The notes below the pieces were generated by a model, which searched no databases, was not told the origin of the DNA, and worked only from the letters and a program-made list of their open reading frames with translations. DNA of 64,000 nt from Plutella xylostella (taxonomy: Eukaryota; Arthropoda; Insecta; Lepidoptera; Plutellidae), in the NCBI RefSeq assembly GCF_932276165.1, contig NC_063994.1, positions 1,798,001 through 1,862,000 on the forward strand. Direction: 5' to 3'. This document shows, in pieces, positions 22,050-35,059 of this stretch. Positions within the stretch are counted from its first letter, which is position 1. Every line of letters starts with the position of its first letter. The position numbers and the translations under genes are program-made.

Positions 22050-23760
22050 GTGTTTTAACAGATTTTCGATAGTGGGCTACTCTGCGCGTCGTTAATGTCA
22101 TTAAACATTATTAATTATCTCTTAACAACACACAGCTACGCATCGAGGACTCGTTTGTACACAATGTGTTACCTACTTATGTATGTATGTGTGGTATGTG
22201 GTCAGTTACATTACAATACAATGCAGCTGCTACGTCGCAGTTGGGTGTGAATCGATAGATACTGCATGTACTTGTATTATCCAGCGACTAGTTTCTAGAT
22301 CTGGCTAGGAGCGCCCGCATACGATAGATACTGGATATAGGAACTAATGTAGGAAGATAATTTAGATCCTTATCTAATGATTCACTGTACCTTTTTACGA
22401 CGAATCGAGATCTTTCGGGTTCACGTTTAGTTTGGATACCTATTTGGACACAGCCCTACCTAGACCTATTTACACTTCTGTGCAGATAGGTCTTCCAAAC
22501 TTCTCCAAGCAACAGGTACATTATGTTATACCTATGTATGATTTTGATGATGATGAATTTGTTCCTATTAAGTAGATCTCTGAAAATAAAATTCAATAAG
22601 TAAGTACTTAATATTCACACCTAGATCACGTGCCTACCCTAACTTGGCATTGTTTTAATTAACGTATCAATATTATGGTCTATCAGTCCATCTTTTTAAC
22701 TAACGGTACTTGCGCGATACATTCATTAGAATGTTGATTCATGCGGATACTATATAAACTTACACACCTCACAGTAATAAATAAAACATTTCAAACCATT
22801 AAAATTATATTCGGTAAGTAAATATATTAATATAATATAATAAATATATTTAGCTAATAAATAAAGATACAAGTATTATGTACTTACAAAATTATAAATT
22901 CACAAACATGAATAAGGATTTAGATTTAACGTAAGGATAGGATGACACAGACAGAGTAAGTAGAAGCGTAGTTCGTATATTTAGAAAGAAAATAGGAAAG
23001 CAAAGGCTACGAAGATTAATCTTCTGAATATAATAAAGCTTTGAAAATAAAAACATATTTGACAAAGTAATACTGGATAGGTATAAATGCATTTTTATCC
23101 TAGATTAAACTTATTTTGACTTATCATCAACAATATAAAAATACAAAAATTTACAATAACAATCGATTTACCTACTTCATCACTTACTTACAAACATCGG
23201 ACTACTTATACAATATTATAATATGTTAAAAACTTGTTTATGTATGAGACAGAGTAATAAAATACAATACTCTACTCTTCTTGGCAAGATATCAATCGCA
23301 GCAGTTTCTTGGCTGATCTAGAACAATAATACTAACTACTATCGCTAGAACAGCACTGTTCTACTAGCCCAAATCATAGACCTAGTGAACCTACTAGTGG
23401 CTATAGCCTGACAATCCTGGGGATAGGGATTAAATAATAGGAGTTAAATGACAGTTCTAAGACCCTGCTTCACAAAATCTGGATAATGATTATCTTTGTG
23501 AAATAAATCGTGCTGTAGAAAACTTCATTTCAGAAAGTGTCTGCATATTTTTATCACATAGATAAACCATTATGAGACAGAATCCTTGTTACGTATTAAT
23601 TTCAAGTGTAAAAACTGGGAATATTTACATTTACCCTGTATTAAGTAGTTACTTTACATGCAGGTACCTATAACCGTGAAGCCTACTCGAAAATTCACAC
23701 GCTCGCGAGATGAGTCGCTTTACAATCGAGCATAGACTTCCGCGGCGGTTCACTAGGTGC
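22050..23760. other. Intergenic DNA and possible 3' UTR
   Basis: AT-rich, without splice-bounded coding segments. The last few hundred bases before 23761 are probably the 3' UTR of the minus-strand His/Lys-rich gene. Confidence 0.35.
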
Positions 23761-26700
23761 CTAGTTCTTCTTGTACCCCCAGTGTCTCCCCCCCTCCTTG
23801 CCCCCCTTCCTGCCGTGGTCCTCGTGGTGCTGATGATGCTCCTCGTGCCCGTGCTTGGCCTTGTGCCCCTGGTGGTTGGAGTCCAGGTTGCCTTTGTTGC
23901 TGTGGAGGAGATGGCTGGTTAGTGCGGGAGAACTTTGGAGGCAGCTGAAGTTGTGGTGAAATGAAAACTGCTGTTTTTAAAGTTATAGTTAGTTCCCATA
24001 GTTGAGTTTAAGGTACCATCTAAATTATCGTTATAAAGGAAGTCATTTGTGTGTTGACTCCGTACTAAATTGGGCATTTGTACGTTGCTAAAATATCAAA
24101 TGCAGTCTTAATCCTTCTAGAATCTGGTGATTAGAAATTAGGAAGGTAGATATCTATTCTATCGGCTATTTCAGTTCTGAAAACGGCAGCTTATCTATTA
24201 TGAATATACGTATCTACCTCTTAGTAAGAACCTCACTGCATCGTGGCCTAATTAAAGAACAAATAGCACAGTCTGACGACATCTCGAAGACGGTTTGTAA
24301 ACAGTGATGCTTCAGTGGACAGCTCGATGAGGCGTGGCGGCTGAGCCCATCAATGGACTTAAAACTAATAAAACCACTTCATAACTTGGGTATACGGGTT
24401 TATTTACGCATCTGTAAGAATGAGTTTGCTTGCCTCTTCATCATCACCCATTTACCTTCCACTGGAGGAAATTGAATCCTAGCACACCAACTATCAGTTT
24501 TAGGCTTTCATAAAATTATAAATATATGTTAAAATTGAGAACATAATTAAGTGATGAGTCACGCATCCTCGACTCAGCAGCCATATTGGCTTTCTCTTTC
24601 TCTAAAATCTTGTGACTCAGGTGCGTAGCCTCACCAGGAAAATACCAACTATGAAACTAAAACATGGTTTTTAGCATTCTGTGATCATTCTTGCCGCTCG
24701 CTCTCATCACTGGCTTGCTTGGCGTGGATCGGTAAAATGTAAGGACTACAAACCTCTATGGGGTTGGCGTTGGCATGAAACTTCCCGTAGCGTCCCTAAC
24801 GATCCCTGATCATGTTCTAGGGGTTACCTGTATCCCTTCTTCCCTCGCTCCACAAAATCGTGGCCAGCATTGACATGGTGCACCCTTTCTTGCCGCTCTC
24901 TTCGCTGCCATGCTTGGCGAACTAACCTCTGCTGCTCCAATGGAAGGACAACAAATTCTCGTAGCGATTAGTGTGACAATTCGCGTAGTGAATATTGGAA
25001 CCAGTTTCATAGCTAATGTTACCTGTATCCCTTCTTCCCTCGCTCCACGAAGTCATGTCCAGCGTTGACATGGTGCGCCTTCTTCTTCCCGCTCTCATCA
25101 CTGGCGTGCTTCGCGTGGAACTTGCCGTAGCGGTGGTGCTCGCCCGACTTGTGGTAGTCGTCGTAGAACTTGTGCTCCTTGTGGAACTCGTCCTTGTGGT
25201 ACTTGTTGTGGTAGCCTGTGGGAGAGAGAGAGAGAGAGGCATGAAGGAGGGAGAAAGATGCAAATGTTACTTGTTGTGGTAGCATGAGAGACAGAGAGAT
25301 TCAGATGTGATGTGATGAGACACGTTAAACTTATGACACTTTTCTTTTTCCGTCATGGGTTAAAAAGGCAATAATAGGCTCTAGGCGGAAAGCTATAGAT
25401 CGCATCCAGTGACGTGCTTTTGGAGTGGACTGCTATAGGCTGATGATGATGATGAATAGGCTCTGCTGCTAGGTGGTTCTGTAAAAATTACCGAGATAGC
25501 ACTCAGCGATATGCCTACAATGAATTTAGCAAAACGGACGATAAAGGGTCTAATTATGTTGAGGTTGAATGATTGATGCTATATATCACTCACTTGTAGT
25601 ATTCCCATGGGATTTAGAAATAAAAATAGTAAATTTTAATAAAACACCATAATGACATCTAAGTAATAAGTAAATAATATATAACTCTGCATAAGATAGA
25701 CCACTAATAACATTTATTGCTACGCAACACGCGCCACAACATTTTTTGTTACGGAAACCAATTTGATCGTATTCAATAGTTCGGTAGATACTCAATACCA
25801 ATAGTCAGGCGTTGTTATGAAAGAATAATGTTATCGAGCCCACGTAATAACATGTAAGAGTTAAGTAGTGCACCTTATTTTTTATTCATTTAGGTACCAA
25901 GTCATGACCTGGTTTACAGCAGGTAGGTACTTATTACTATTTTTCAGCTGCAAGTGCACTTACGAGTAGACATAACTACAAACTTTTGAGTTTGGTATAA
26001 ATTAACTATTCCTATTTATTGTAGCTATACTTAATAAAATTATTAGTAATAAGGTATACTTCCTACTAGTAGGTATTGTGAAATCCAACAGTATGTTTTC
26101 ATATCTTTTAGGTTGCTCATCATCATAATCAATACTTAAGTATTGAATCTTATGAGCTATAAATTACCTGTAGATCAAAACGGAAGTATACCTACCTATC
26201 TGCCTATCTGTTACCTGGATCATAGGACTGAACTTGACTGAAGTTATACTGCAAATGTTACATTTATAGCGTCTTCCAACTCTTCCACTGCTGTATAGCT
26301 AATAGATTATGTCTACGCACAATTTGTGGGTTATTTTATGGAAAATCATAAACACTTAGCGGTTGCAAGTGAAAGCGTGAACGAGGCTTAAATGAAGTAA
26401 TCTAAACTATAATATTTGAATAGAGTTGACCTCAGCGAGGCAGAGCACGGCCGTACTTTAATCTAGTGCTGCCGATAAATCGATAATTTTGAAGTCGATT
26501 GACACTAGTGGTTGATAGTATCAATGTCTTTTCTTTTGACCTATCAATAGTATCGATACCATTGATAAAAGACTACCTATGCTACCTATTATCCACTCAC
26601 AAAATGCCGACACCGAACGACCCCTAATTTTACAAAATATTTCCGTTTTTAGTTGGTAATATTCTGATGCACTCTTAAATGTACTTCAATGTTGCCGAAG

Positions 26701-29266
26701 GCGTCATTAAGCTAGACTTTACCATTTAGGAGAAATTTGGTGCTTTTCTCAGTAGAACCTTTTTATTGCCCGTGAGTATAATCACTAGCTTACTATTTAG
26801 ACAATAACGAAACCATTTTTATTATCGATAAACGTTCGATATCGAGGCCTTTCGGCAGCGGCAACACTATTTTAATCTCAATTTGTGAAACAGTTAATTG
26901 AAAAACAGCACTTGAATTACAGTCATTTGTTTGTTATTTACTGTGTACCAACTGACAATGTTTACAAACTGCGTTAGTTAAGTTATTGATTTAGTTAATC
27001 AAGGGTTTTAATTAGTATAGTGTTGTTTTGCTACGAATCTGCAGACTTTGCGTAAAGTTTTGAATTAATTCTAAAGGTTAAATATACAGATATTTTAAGA
27101 ACTTTAGATGTTTCATAAAGGTATTACTTAAATAAATTAAGCATTGTTATCTCACCTTCTATATAGACAACTAGGTAAATTAGTTACATTACAAAGCAAA
27201 TAACTTTATTTCGTTCCTTAAATACCTATTCAAACTTAATAAATAATCATTATAATCTTGCAGTATGAGGTAATAATACAAAAAAAACCTTCGACCAAAA
27301 TGTGTAAAAAAAATGCATTAAGTACATTTCAATAGAATGTGTGATGTACCTACGTAAGTAGACAAGCAATTGTGTTTAATCGTGCACGGTTCACTGAACA
27401 TAATTATACCACAGCACTTCATTCTCGTCTGGTATCTCACTTTTTATCTCTGAGCATGAGAGGAGCCTCCCCGAGTGACATATAAAGGGTACGCTCAGCG
27501 CACCCTGGGCAGTCAATGACTGGCAATCTTATCTGACTAACTATAATCCTTCCACCAGCCTTACTCCACCTCTGGCATTCGTCTCCGATACGCTAAGAAA
27601 GCAGATGTCGCTTACATGGTTAAATATATGGCTACGGATATCTAGTCTGACTAACTAATCCTACCACCAGCCCTATCGCAGCTCAACCCTAAGAAAGCCA
27701 CAATAAACTTCGCTTACCTTTAGTCTTATGTCCCTTCTTATGCCCTTTCTTCTCATCGAACTTGGACCCCCGATGGCCGGCCGCTTGTTCCTCATGGAAG
27801 CCCTTGTGGCCAGCCTGGTCGTGGTGCTTCTTCTTCAGCCCCTCGGCTTCCTCGAACTCCTTGCGGTGATTCTCGTTGGACTTGTGGCCTTTAGAGCCCT
27901 TGTCTATGTGTTTGGAGTGGTCGTAGTTCTTTTCGTCCTGGAATTGTTTGGGGAGTACGTTAGTGGGAGGGAGAAGTGAAGTTCGATGTAAGGTGATGGT
28001 GTCTTAATTTGATGTGATGATGTCTTTGATGAATGAAAAGGGTAAAAGTTATCTGGACCGATATTTTGATTCGTAGGTATCGTATCTAACATCATTAGTT
28101 CGACAGAGACATTATTGTAGCAATATCTACATACAAAGGGTTAGTTATAGGGGCTGATATTATACTTCATTTGTTTTGGTAAGTAAAGTAGGTACTTATG
28201 TACGTTTGGTCGATTACATAGATACCTAAGTACATTGTTTAAAAAACTTCTTTAGTCATTTGTGTGGAGAGTACATTAGGCTAGTTATTATCAGTATACC
28301 CGCTATACATTATATTGCATACTTAGTTTTAGTTAAACAAGATAATGAATTTAATGACACTGCAAAATGTTTGCTATTGTTGCAGTGTGATGTCGCCAAG
28401 ATCTAGTAGGTCAAGGTCAACACCCGAGTGAAACCAGCGGCACAACAACAGTCAATGATCTCACGATGCAAATATAGACACACACCAAACAGATAAAGCA
28501 CAATAGCAAGCTATGAGTCTGCACACATTACCTTATGTCCGGAACTCTTGTGATGATGCTGAAGCTTCTTCTGCCCGCCACCCTGCGCGTGACCCTGGCT
28601 GTGATGCTTATGATTGTGATGGGCGCCGGCGGTCGACTGGTCTTCAGTCTGAGGCAGTGGCTGAGGCTGAGGAACTGGCACAAAAGCATGAGGCGCCGGC
28701 CCTGACGAGGCTTGCGCAATGGTAACAGGACTGACAGACAGAGGCACAGGCACAACATTGACAGGTGACACGTTAGTGAAGCTGATCGGAGGGACTGCGC
28801 GACCACGTGGCGTCTCCCTCGCACTCACGTCGGGCAGGTATCTGGCGGCGGGCGGGGCGTGCACCTGGTGGTAGTGCTCGGCGCTGGCCGCCAGCAACTC
28901 CTCGTACGGCGGAGACGAGGGCTCGGCCCCCTCGTCAGTGAACTCGTTGACTTCATACTGGTGCAGTTGCCGCGGCCTGCGCACGTACTGCGCTGATCTG
29001 CGGCGGCGCGTGTCCTCACAGCGCTTCACCCTCACGTGCTCTTCATCCTCAGGCTCGTACTGCACGTGGCTTTCCTCGTCGAAGGAGCGGCGTGACCTGT
29101 ACACTGATTCCTCGTCCTCGTATTCATCTTCTGGCTCGTAGTAGACCTCGCGCCGCGGTCTGTAGTGGTAGTTCTCCTGGTCCACCCACGCGGGATCCTC
29201 TTCATCATCAGCGTGGAAGGCGGCGGCGCCCCCCAGCACCAGCAGCCACAGCAGCGGCACCCGCAT
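23761..29266 (-). CDS. Secreted His/Lys-rich repeat protein, four coding exons
   Basis: Exons in transcription order: 29266-28532, 27937-27718, 25215-25023 and 23899-23761. All junctions are GT-AG and phases agree (0, 1, 2); the total is 1287 nt, 428 residues. The N terminus MRVPLLWLLVLGGAAAF is a signal peptide. Residues about 20-95 are acidic with Tyr/Arg and dibasic sites (YRSRRSF, VRVKRC); about 120-205 are Pro/Val-rich; the rest is dominated by HK and GHK motifs (HHNHKHHSQGHAQGG, KKHHDQAGHKGFHE, HKEHKFYDDYHKSGEHH, GHKAKHGHEEHHQHHED), ending WGYKKN. The composition matches insect secreted or cuticle-associated histidine-rich proteins of unknown function; metal binding by His clusters is an inference. 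A TATAAA at 29301-29306 (minus) may be the core promoter. Confidence 0.85.
24688..24910 (-). pseudogene. Decayed duplicates of exon 3 in intron 3
   Basis: 24828-24903 is a close copy of the 3' half of exon 3 (25023-25110), including the GGGATACAG|GTAAC donor, but one base is lost in the Lys run, shifting the frame. 24688-24795 holds further scrambled matches to the same exon (AGCAAGCCAGTGATGAGAGC and CTACGGGAAGTTTCATGCCA on the minus strand). No acceptor is preserved. They look like fossils of repeated tandem duplication of this His-rich exon. Confidence 0.75.
25380..25456 (+). repeat. LINE 3'-tail-like fragment
   Basis: GGAGTGGACTGCTATAGGCT followed by GATGATGATGATGA. A related phrase is at 37990-38025 (GACTGCTATAGGCTGAAGAA). 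Terminal short tandem repeats are typical of non-LTR 3' ends. Confidence 0.5.
26465..26870. mobile_element. Tentative DNA element enclosing repeat copy 2
   Basis: Outer segments AGTGCTGCCGATAAATCGAT and the complement of ATAGTGTTGCCGCTGCCG with TTATCGATAAT are loosely inverted. Inside, 26594-26776 matches the dispersed repeat at 16528-16752. Boundaries are uncertain. Confidence 0.4.
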
Positions 29267-29329
29267 CGTGTCTACACGGAGCTGCGCGCTGTTTTTATGT
29301 TTTATACTTTACAACCTTTCACCAATTGA

Positions 29330-29960
29330 TCAACGCGCCGCCAACAGAATAATTTGCAAAAGACTCGTGGTTGTCGCAATTCGCTTCCTACCGTCGCAAT
29401 GTGATATTATTTTTTGTTGGGACGCCTTTATACTGCAGTGGGTAAACAGAGAACTGTGTTTGTGGAGGCTTAGTGAGGCGTTTGCTCCGAGAGGGCTCGA
29501 ACGGAGGACTGAGCGGCGAGGCCACGCACCGCGGATGAAAGCGTCGCGAAACCGCTACTAATCATTTTACCCGCCCGATTATAGTCGCGAAGTTTTTAAG
29601 AGAAACCTTTCTGGAAGCAGCGGCGTTTTATAACCACATTTAGCCATGACCATAGGAGTTTACGCAACGCTCCGGATCTTGACAATACAATGTCAGAGGT
29701 GATCTGGTTTAGTTACGATTAGGTATTTAGGTATTGGATTGGTTGATTCAATAATTATGATGATCAAGAAGTTTTCAATTTGGGAAGTATATAGGTAGAT
29801 AGATAAAATTATAGGTTTTAGGGCATTACATAGGTACTTACGTGTTTAAGTATTTCCTAGACAGAAACACATTCAGATAGACACACCGATAAGTTACACG
29901 TCAAACTTATAACTGCACTACTTTTCAACAAGAGTTTATAACAACTTTCTACGTATATTT
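29330..29960. other. Upstream region of the His/Lys-rich gene
   Basis: GC-richer around 29460-29570, then AT-rich. No coding exon was identified; it may hold regulatory DNA. Confidence 0.35.
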
Positions 29961-29961
29961 G

Positions 29962-32187
29962 TAACGTAACGGCACCAGTAATGGACACCTTAAGGATTTT
30001 TTACAAATGATTTGGCTGTTACTCGCTCAATTTTTTTGTTGGGATATTGAAAGTTGGTATGAATCGTAGGAATATCTTGCCGTTTAAGATGAATGTACAC
30101 TAGCTTGATTTAAACTATTGGTTTTTCAGTAAATTGTATATTTGTAAAAAATACCTAAAACCACAGTGATGGACACCCAAATTCCAGTTATGGACACCCA
30201 ATGTTGGACAGTGATTTTTTATTGAATAAAAGTATAAAATAATATATTATGCTAATATTATTATAATTGTATTGCTTATGAGTAATAATAACCATAATTA
30301 TGAATAATCATAACCATTTACACAAACAGCCTTGGTCTCCAGTTATACTATAGGATCCATCAAAGACGGCTAATACAACTTTCTGAAAAAAAAATGTAAA
30401 ATGTTTTACAAAAACACTAAAATTTCTAATTCATAACATTTTATAATGTTCATGTAATCATGTCCTTCTGTATTTTATTCTTCTTCTTAGTATAATTATG
30501 TTTACACAACAGTTTTCTATCCAAGACTGTGGACAGCAGCCTTTGCATCGGACCACGTCATTTAAACATCCCGCATCTCCGTCCGATCGAGCGCCGCCAG
30601 GTCTATTTAGGGCGGCTTTTCTTAAGCTTGCCCTGCGGATACAATTCGAAAGCATGTCTCAGGGTTTGGTTTTAGTCTCTACGCAGGCTATGGCTATTCC
30701 AACTTCGTTTGAGGCGTTTTATATGTGAACCAACAGGATCTTCATGGCAGGTTTTCCTGAGATCTTTGTTAGAAGGTTCCGCCGGAGACAGCGGTCAATG
30801 AAGACCTGCAGCTTCTGTGTACCTATGTGTCTTTGTGGTCTCGCAAGCGTATAACAGTACCGACTTTAGTGGCGTTGGTGTTAAATATCTCTCACTCTAA
30901 TGGAGAGATGTTTTGACCGCCACATGGATCGCAGACACGCAAATGCACCTTTGACCGTAACAATATGGGCGCCCACATCTAGCGCAACAACAAGGTAGCG
31001 TTAGTAGATGACCCAGGATACCGTCTCAACTTGTTCTGTTCCTACGACCTTCTCGTCATATCATATCATCTGGGTTATCCAGGTTTACACCAGCCAGAAA
31101 ATGCTTTTAATTTAAGTCAAAGTTTTCTTTTCACAACCTTTTCTCTCACTTCTCTTTTATCTAGTAAAATTTTGCTCTTAATCTATTCTCCTCCTAAAGC
31201 CTCTTCTTTTCAAATCCTCTTTATTCATGGTATTCTCTGCTTTACTGGTCTATTCGTCACACTATCACTGTTTATTTCTCTATTTCTATTCTCTGTGGGG
31301 CTGTAAGTACCTGCACCTGGCTCTCTCGAATGGAACCTTTGTGCATATCCCTTATGCCTAAAGTGCCTTCCTAAGTTTGGACCATTTCCCACCATGTTGG
31401 TCCACTGCGGGTTGATGGGTTCACATATCTAGATGTACTCTACTACTACTTATCATAAGTATTACTAATTTCAATTAAATTCCGCTCCTGTGAGCGTGTG
31501 TTTCTACAACCGCAACAGTCGCGTGTAGGCTTGGATTTTCATGAGCATCTTTGATCAATACTTGTTCTGGAACACTTGAAATAGATGTAGGGGGAACATG
31601 TTTGTGTCTCCGTAACGCATAACTGCAGTGGCCATCTTGTGCTTGCATAATAGCATATCCCATTTGCTTGGGCGTATAAGTCTTTCTTGAACAAAATAAA
31701 AAATCCAGTTATGGACACCCAATTATGGACATGTGTCCATAACTGGATTTACTGAAAATTTACAAACCAGTAATGAACACCCCCCTCTGAAATCATTTCC
31801 ATAAACGTAAGCTCTTCTATTATTTTGAAAATATGTGCGTAATTCAGTATAGTTTCCATAAAATCACAGCATTTTAATATAACATAAAATAAAACGAAAT
31901 CATCAAGAAAAATCTACACCTAACCTCTTAGAAGATTTCCTTCATTTCCTTAACAAATCTCGGTTGAATTGGTGAACCTCCGCCAAATGAACTTTTTTGC
32001 CTCACAATTTTTAATCTAAACGGATGCCATAAAGTCACTGTCTTGTCTATATAACAAAGGAGGGATGTATAGGCTTTGAAACTAAGGTGTTATAATTTTC
32101 GTAAAACGATGCATACTCTTATTTTAGACACTATAAGTTTGTAGTGTCCATTACTGGTTCCATGTCCATTACTGGTGCCGTTACGTT
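29962..32187. mobile_element. 2.2-kb pogo-like DNA transposon remnant
   Basis: Terminal inverted repeats of at least 26 bp beginning TAACGTAACGGCACCAGTAA at 29962 with the complement ending at 32187; the outermost TA fits a Tc1/mariner/pogo target duplication. The subterminal motif CCAGTTATGGACACCCA and variants recur near 30184, 31702 and 31740. A minus-strand remnant of a Psq-type helix-turn-helix lies at 31475-31690. The interior also holds a foreign repeat (CCACTGCGGGTTGATGGGTT near 31405), so it is nested and inactive. Confidence 0.75.
31475..31690 (-). pseudogene. HTH_psq remnant of a pogo-type transposase
   Basis: Minus-strand translation reads RKTYTPKQMGYAIMQAQDGH then a damaged stretch ending HVPPTSI. 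This follows the Psq/CENP-B-type DNA-binding helix-turn-helix pattern (KxYTxxQmxxAIxAvxxG...yGvPxTsI) found at the N terminus of pogo/Tigger/Jerky transposases. The middle of the motif is scrambled and the DDE domain is absent. Confidence 0.6.
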
Positions 32188-35040
32188 AGTGAAACATTGT
32201 ACATATCACATCTTATTTCTGCTTATCTGAAAACAAAGAAAATAATGTTTAGGCATATTTTCAGAATAAGTTATACGTATTGTCAACATAAGGTTTAACA
32301 TTTGCCTTGTTGTAGGTCAGTTAATTCAGTAACTACATTGTTTATATACTTCTTCACGAAATTACGGTTAAATCTATATTTCAGCATTTTCAATATTACC
32401 CACAGGTCTGCCATCCTAAAATTCCAGCCTGTTTAGGTCATGAAAATTTCAATGTAAAAGAAGGAAAGTAATGAGAATAAGTATATGAGATATCGGCTAT
32501 TTTATTGAATTTTATCAAAACTATTAACCTAAGTACCTACTTTTAATTGGCAATTTTATTTATTTTTATCAAAACTATTAACCTAGGTACTTACCTACTT
32601 TTAATAATTGAAACTTCGTTATGTCCAGTGCTAATCGCCGGTCGCTGTTACCACTTGCTCTCAAGTCGACTGCATTTACCTACAGAGTTAACGTAGCGTA
32701 GAGTATATTTACTTTTTCCTCTGACGTCCATTCAGTTCTATGATTCAGTTGTTCGCTATCATAAAAAACATCCATGTCTTAAACACTGTTGTATGCTAAA
32801 GATCGCTATGTACTTACATATAATGGATTCCCTGAACATTTTGACAAAGATGTCGTTAGTCCCTGTATCATTTGGTGGATTCGTACAGGAGTTATCAAAC
32901 GATCGGTGCTGCTCTGGTACCCGGGTTTGAGTCCTGGCAGACTACCTAACTCTAACTAAACGGCTTGTTTTTTTCTATTCATAGATACCTAAAGTATTTA
33001 CCAGTATTTACTTATAGGTTTTTGAAGTTGCTTTTGAAATGCTTATTGTAAAGAATGAATATTAATTATACATTTATGTAATTATCAGTATCCTATAAGT
33101 AAGTACATCAAGGATCGTCTAGGATCTAAATTGTAACTAAATAGTTGGATGAGGTACCTACCTACACTAAGGACAGTGATCCGTGATGTAGTAGTCCTTT
33201 AATAGTTTGCTTAGGGGCTTAGGGAATGCGATGTTTTAAGAAGGAGGCGTTCAGGCATCTACAGAAAATAGCTAACTCCAGGTGCTACATTTTATCTGAT
33301 GATGATGGTAACTAATATAAAGGCAGGCTCAGGTCTTAAAAAAAACATCCTGGACATTAGGTAACGTGCTTATCTAAATTTTACTCCAAATCAAGGCTGG
33401 TCTCATTAGTTACTTGCACCAACATTAAATAGGAATACACCTATACCTAGATAACTAGGTAGCTACCTACTCTAGAACCTAACTAGTGTCTCTGTTGTGT
33501 GACGAAAATGGCACGCACTACATTGAGTGTTCCGCCAACAGGGGCGGTGCCAAGTTCCTGGTACTAGATCGTGGGTGCATTCGTCACTGTTCTCATTTAA
33601 TCGGCCTATTTTGTAATTGGAATATTAGGAATTGGTTACGTAGGTATTTTGCGATAGGTTCAGTCGATATAGTGGGACCCCCCACAAGTACTTTTCGTCG
33701 AATGGAAGTAGGTAGTACCACAGAATAAAAACTAGTACCAGGTACAGAAGTCCATCTTCGCAATGGCTATCAAAGAAATATGACTCCATCCCATAAGCAA
33801 TAAGATCTAATTTAGATCGCGCTCCAGCCGCACACGTTTTTATTTACTTACCTACCAATTTATTTTTGAGGGAATATGCGCCTTATTTCACTGGACTACG
33901 GTGCATAATAAGTTATACGTGGTTATACGCATTGAAAAAGAAGCCACCTTAGGGTTGCCTCAGCACCACAGACTACAACGTTTACTAAGCAACGGACTGA
34001 GTTTGTAAAAAGAATGTCATGATATTAAAACAAAATAATTTGAATTTAGAATACAAAGCTATTCCAAACGTATTTTCTATTGGAAATGACTAGTTGAAGC
34101 TACGGCAATTTCATAGTTAAAGACCTATTCATAGATCTATTATTTGAAGTAAAGGTAAAAGAAAGAGGTAGATAGGTACCTATATCTACCTAAAACATTT
34201 ACTTCAGTCAAAAAATGATTTTTTTCTTCATAATGCGTGATAATATTGAGATGAAATTGATCATGATGTTCTGTTTTAGTTTAGTTGAGCACGAATCCCA
34301 ATCAGCTCACATTTTATATTCGTTTCATTAATACATTTTGAAGGTAGTTGTGTCTGTAAATTTAATACTTTAACGAAAATAAATTGGAATAGACTTTGTT
34401 CAACATGGAGAAAAAAAGGGTTTGTAGTTCGGATTAATTTCATTTCAAATAAGGAACGTAGAAGAAATCAATAAAATACTTAGATTAGTTTTACTTGTCA
34501 GAATCTTTTGGTAATCTAAAAAAAAAAAAATTTGGATCACGATCCGTATTTAAGCAATTAAATACGGCACAGTATTTTTTTCTTTTTATTTCCATTTTTC
34601 TATTCATAAATTTTAATAAATACCTAAATACGACATTTATAAACTAGTACGAAATAGGAACAAATAGCGCGCGCGTGTATCGTCTTCCGCTTGCGGCAGC
34701 CGACTAGATTCGCCCCCTCGAGGCGGCAGGCGCCAAGCCGGCGCCTGCGCCGCCCACGCGCGGAGTGACACAGGCCAGTCATCTTATCATTCTTTCATTC
34801 ATTATCATTCTTTTTTCGTTTTCGCTAGCTGTCGTAACCAAATGTCAAATCCAAACAAATTTTTTTTAGCGATAGTCGTTAACGTTTGTAGAATGGCTTT
34901 TGTCTAGGACTACTGGTAGTACACAGATATAGTATTAGAGGTAGTTAACCAACTACTACTACTATAGTAGGTAAACAGTCTGTTTTCTAACGTGTATAAC
35001 TTTAATGGAAAACTTTGTTTTAAGGAGTGTGTCTTTAACA
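32188..35040. other. Intergenic DNA, one GC-rich island
   Basis: Mostly AT-rich without supported exons. A CpG-dense patch at about 34668-34775 (GCGCGCGCGTGTATCG, GGCGCCAAGCCGGCGCCTGC) contrasts with its surroundings and could be a promoter or a TE remnant. No transcript start could be assigned. Confidence 0.4.
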
Positions 35041-35059
35041 ATAGTTAAAAAACGTATTT

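Noticed and set aside
25016..25282. Val/Leu-rich plus-strand frame of 88 codons
   Set aside because: Antisense of exon 3 of the His/Lys-rich gene; the hydrophobic composition is the mirror of Lys/His codons. The same holds for 27728-27979 and 23710-23922.
34668..34775. CpG-rich island as a promoter
   Set aside because: No downstream exon, TATA or initiator could be tied to it on either strand, so it is mentioned only as a composition anomaly.
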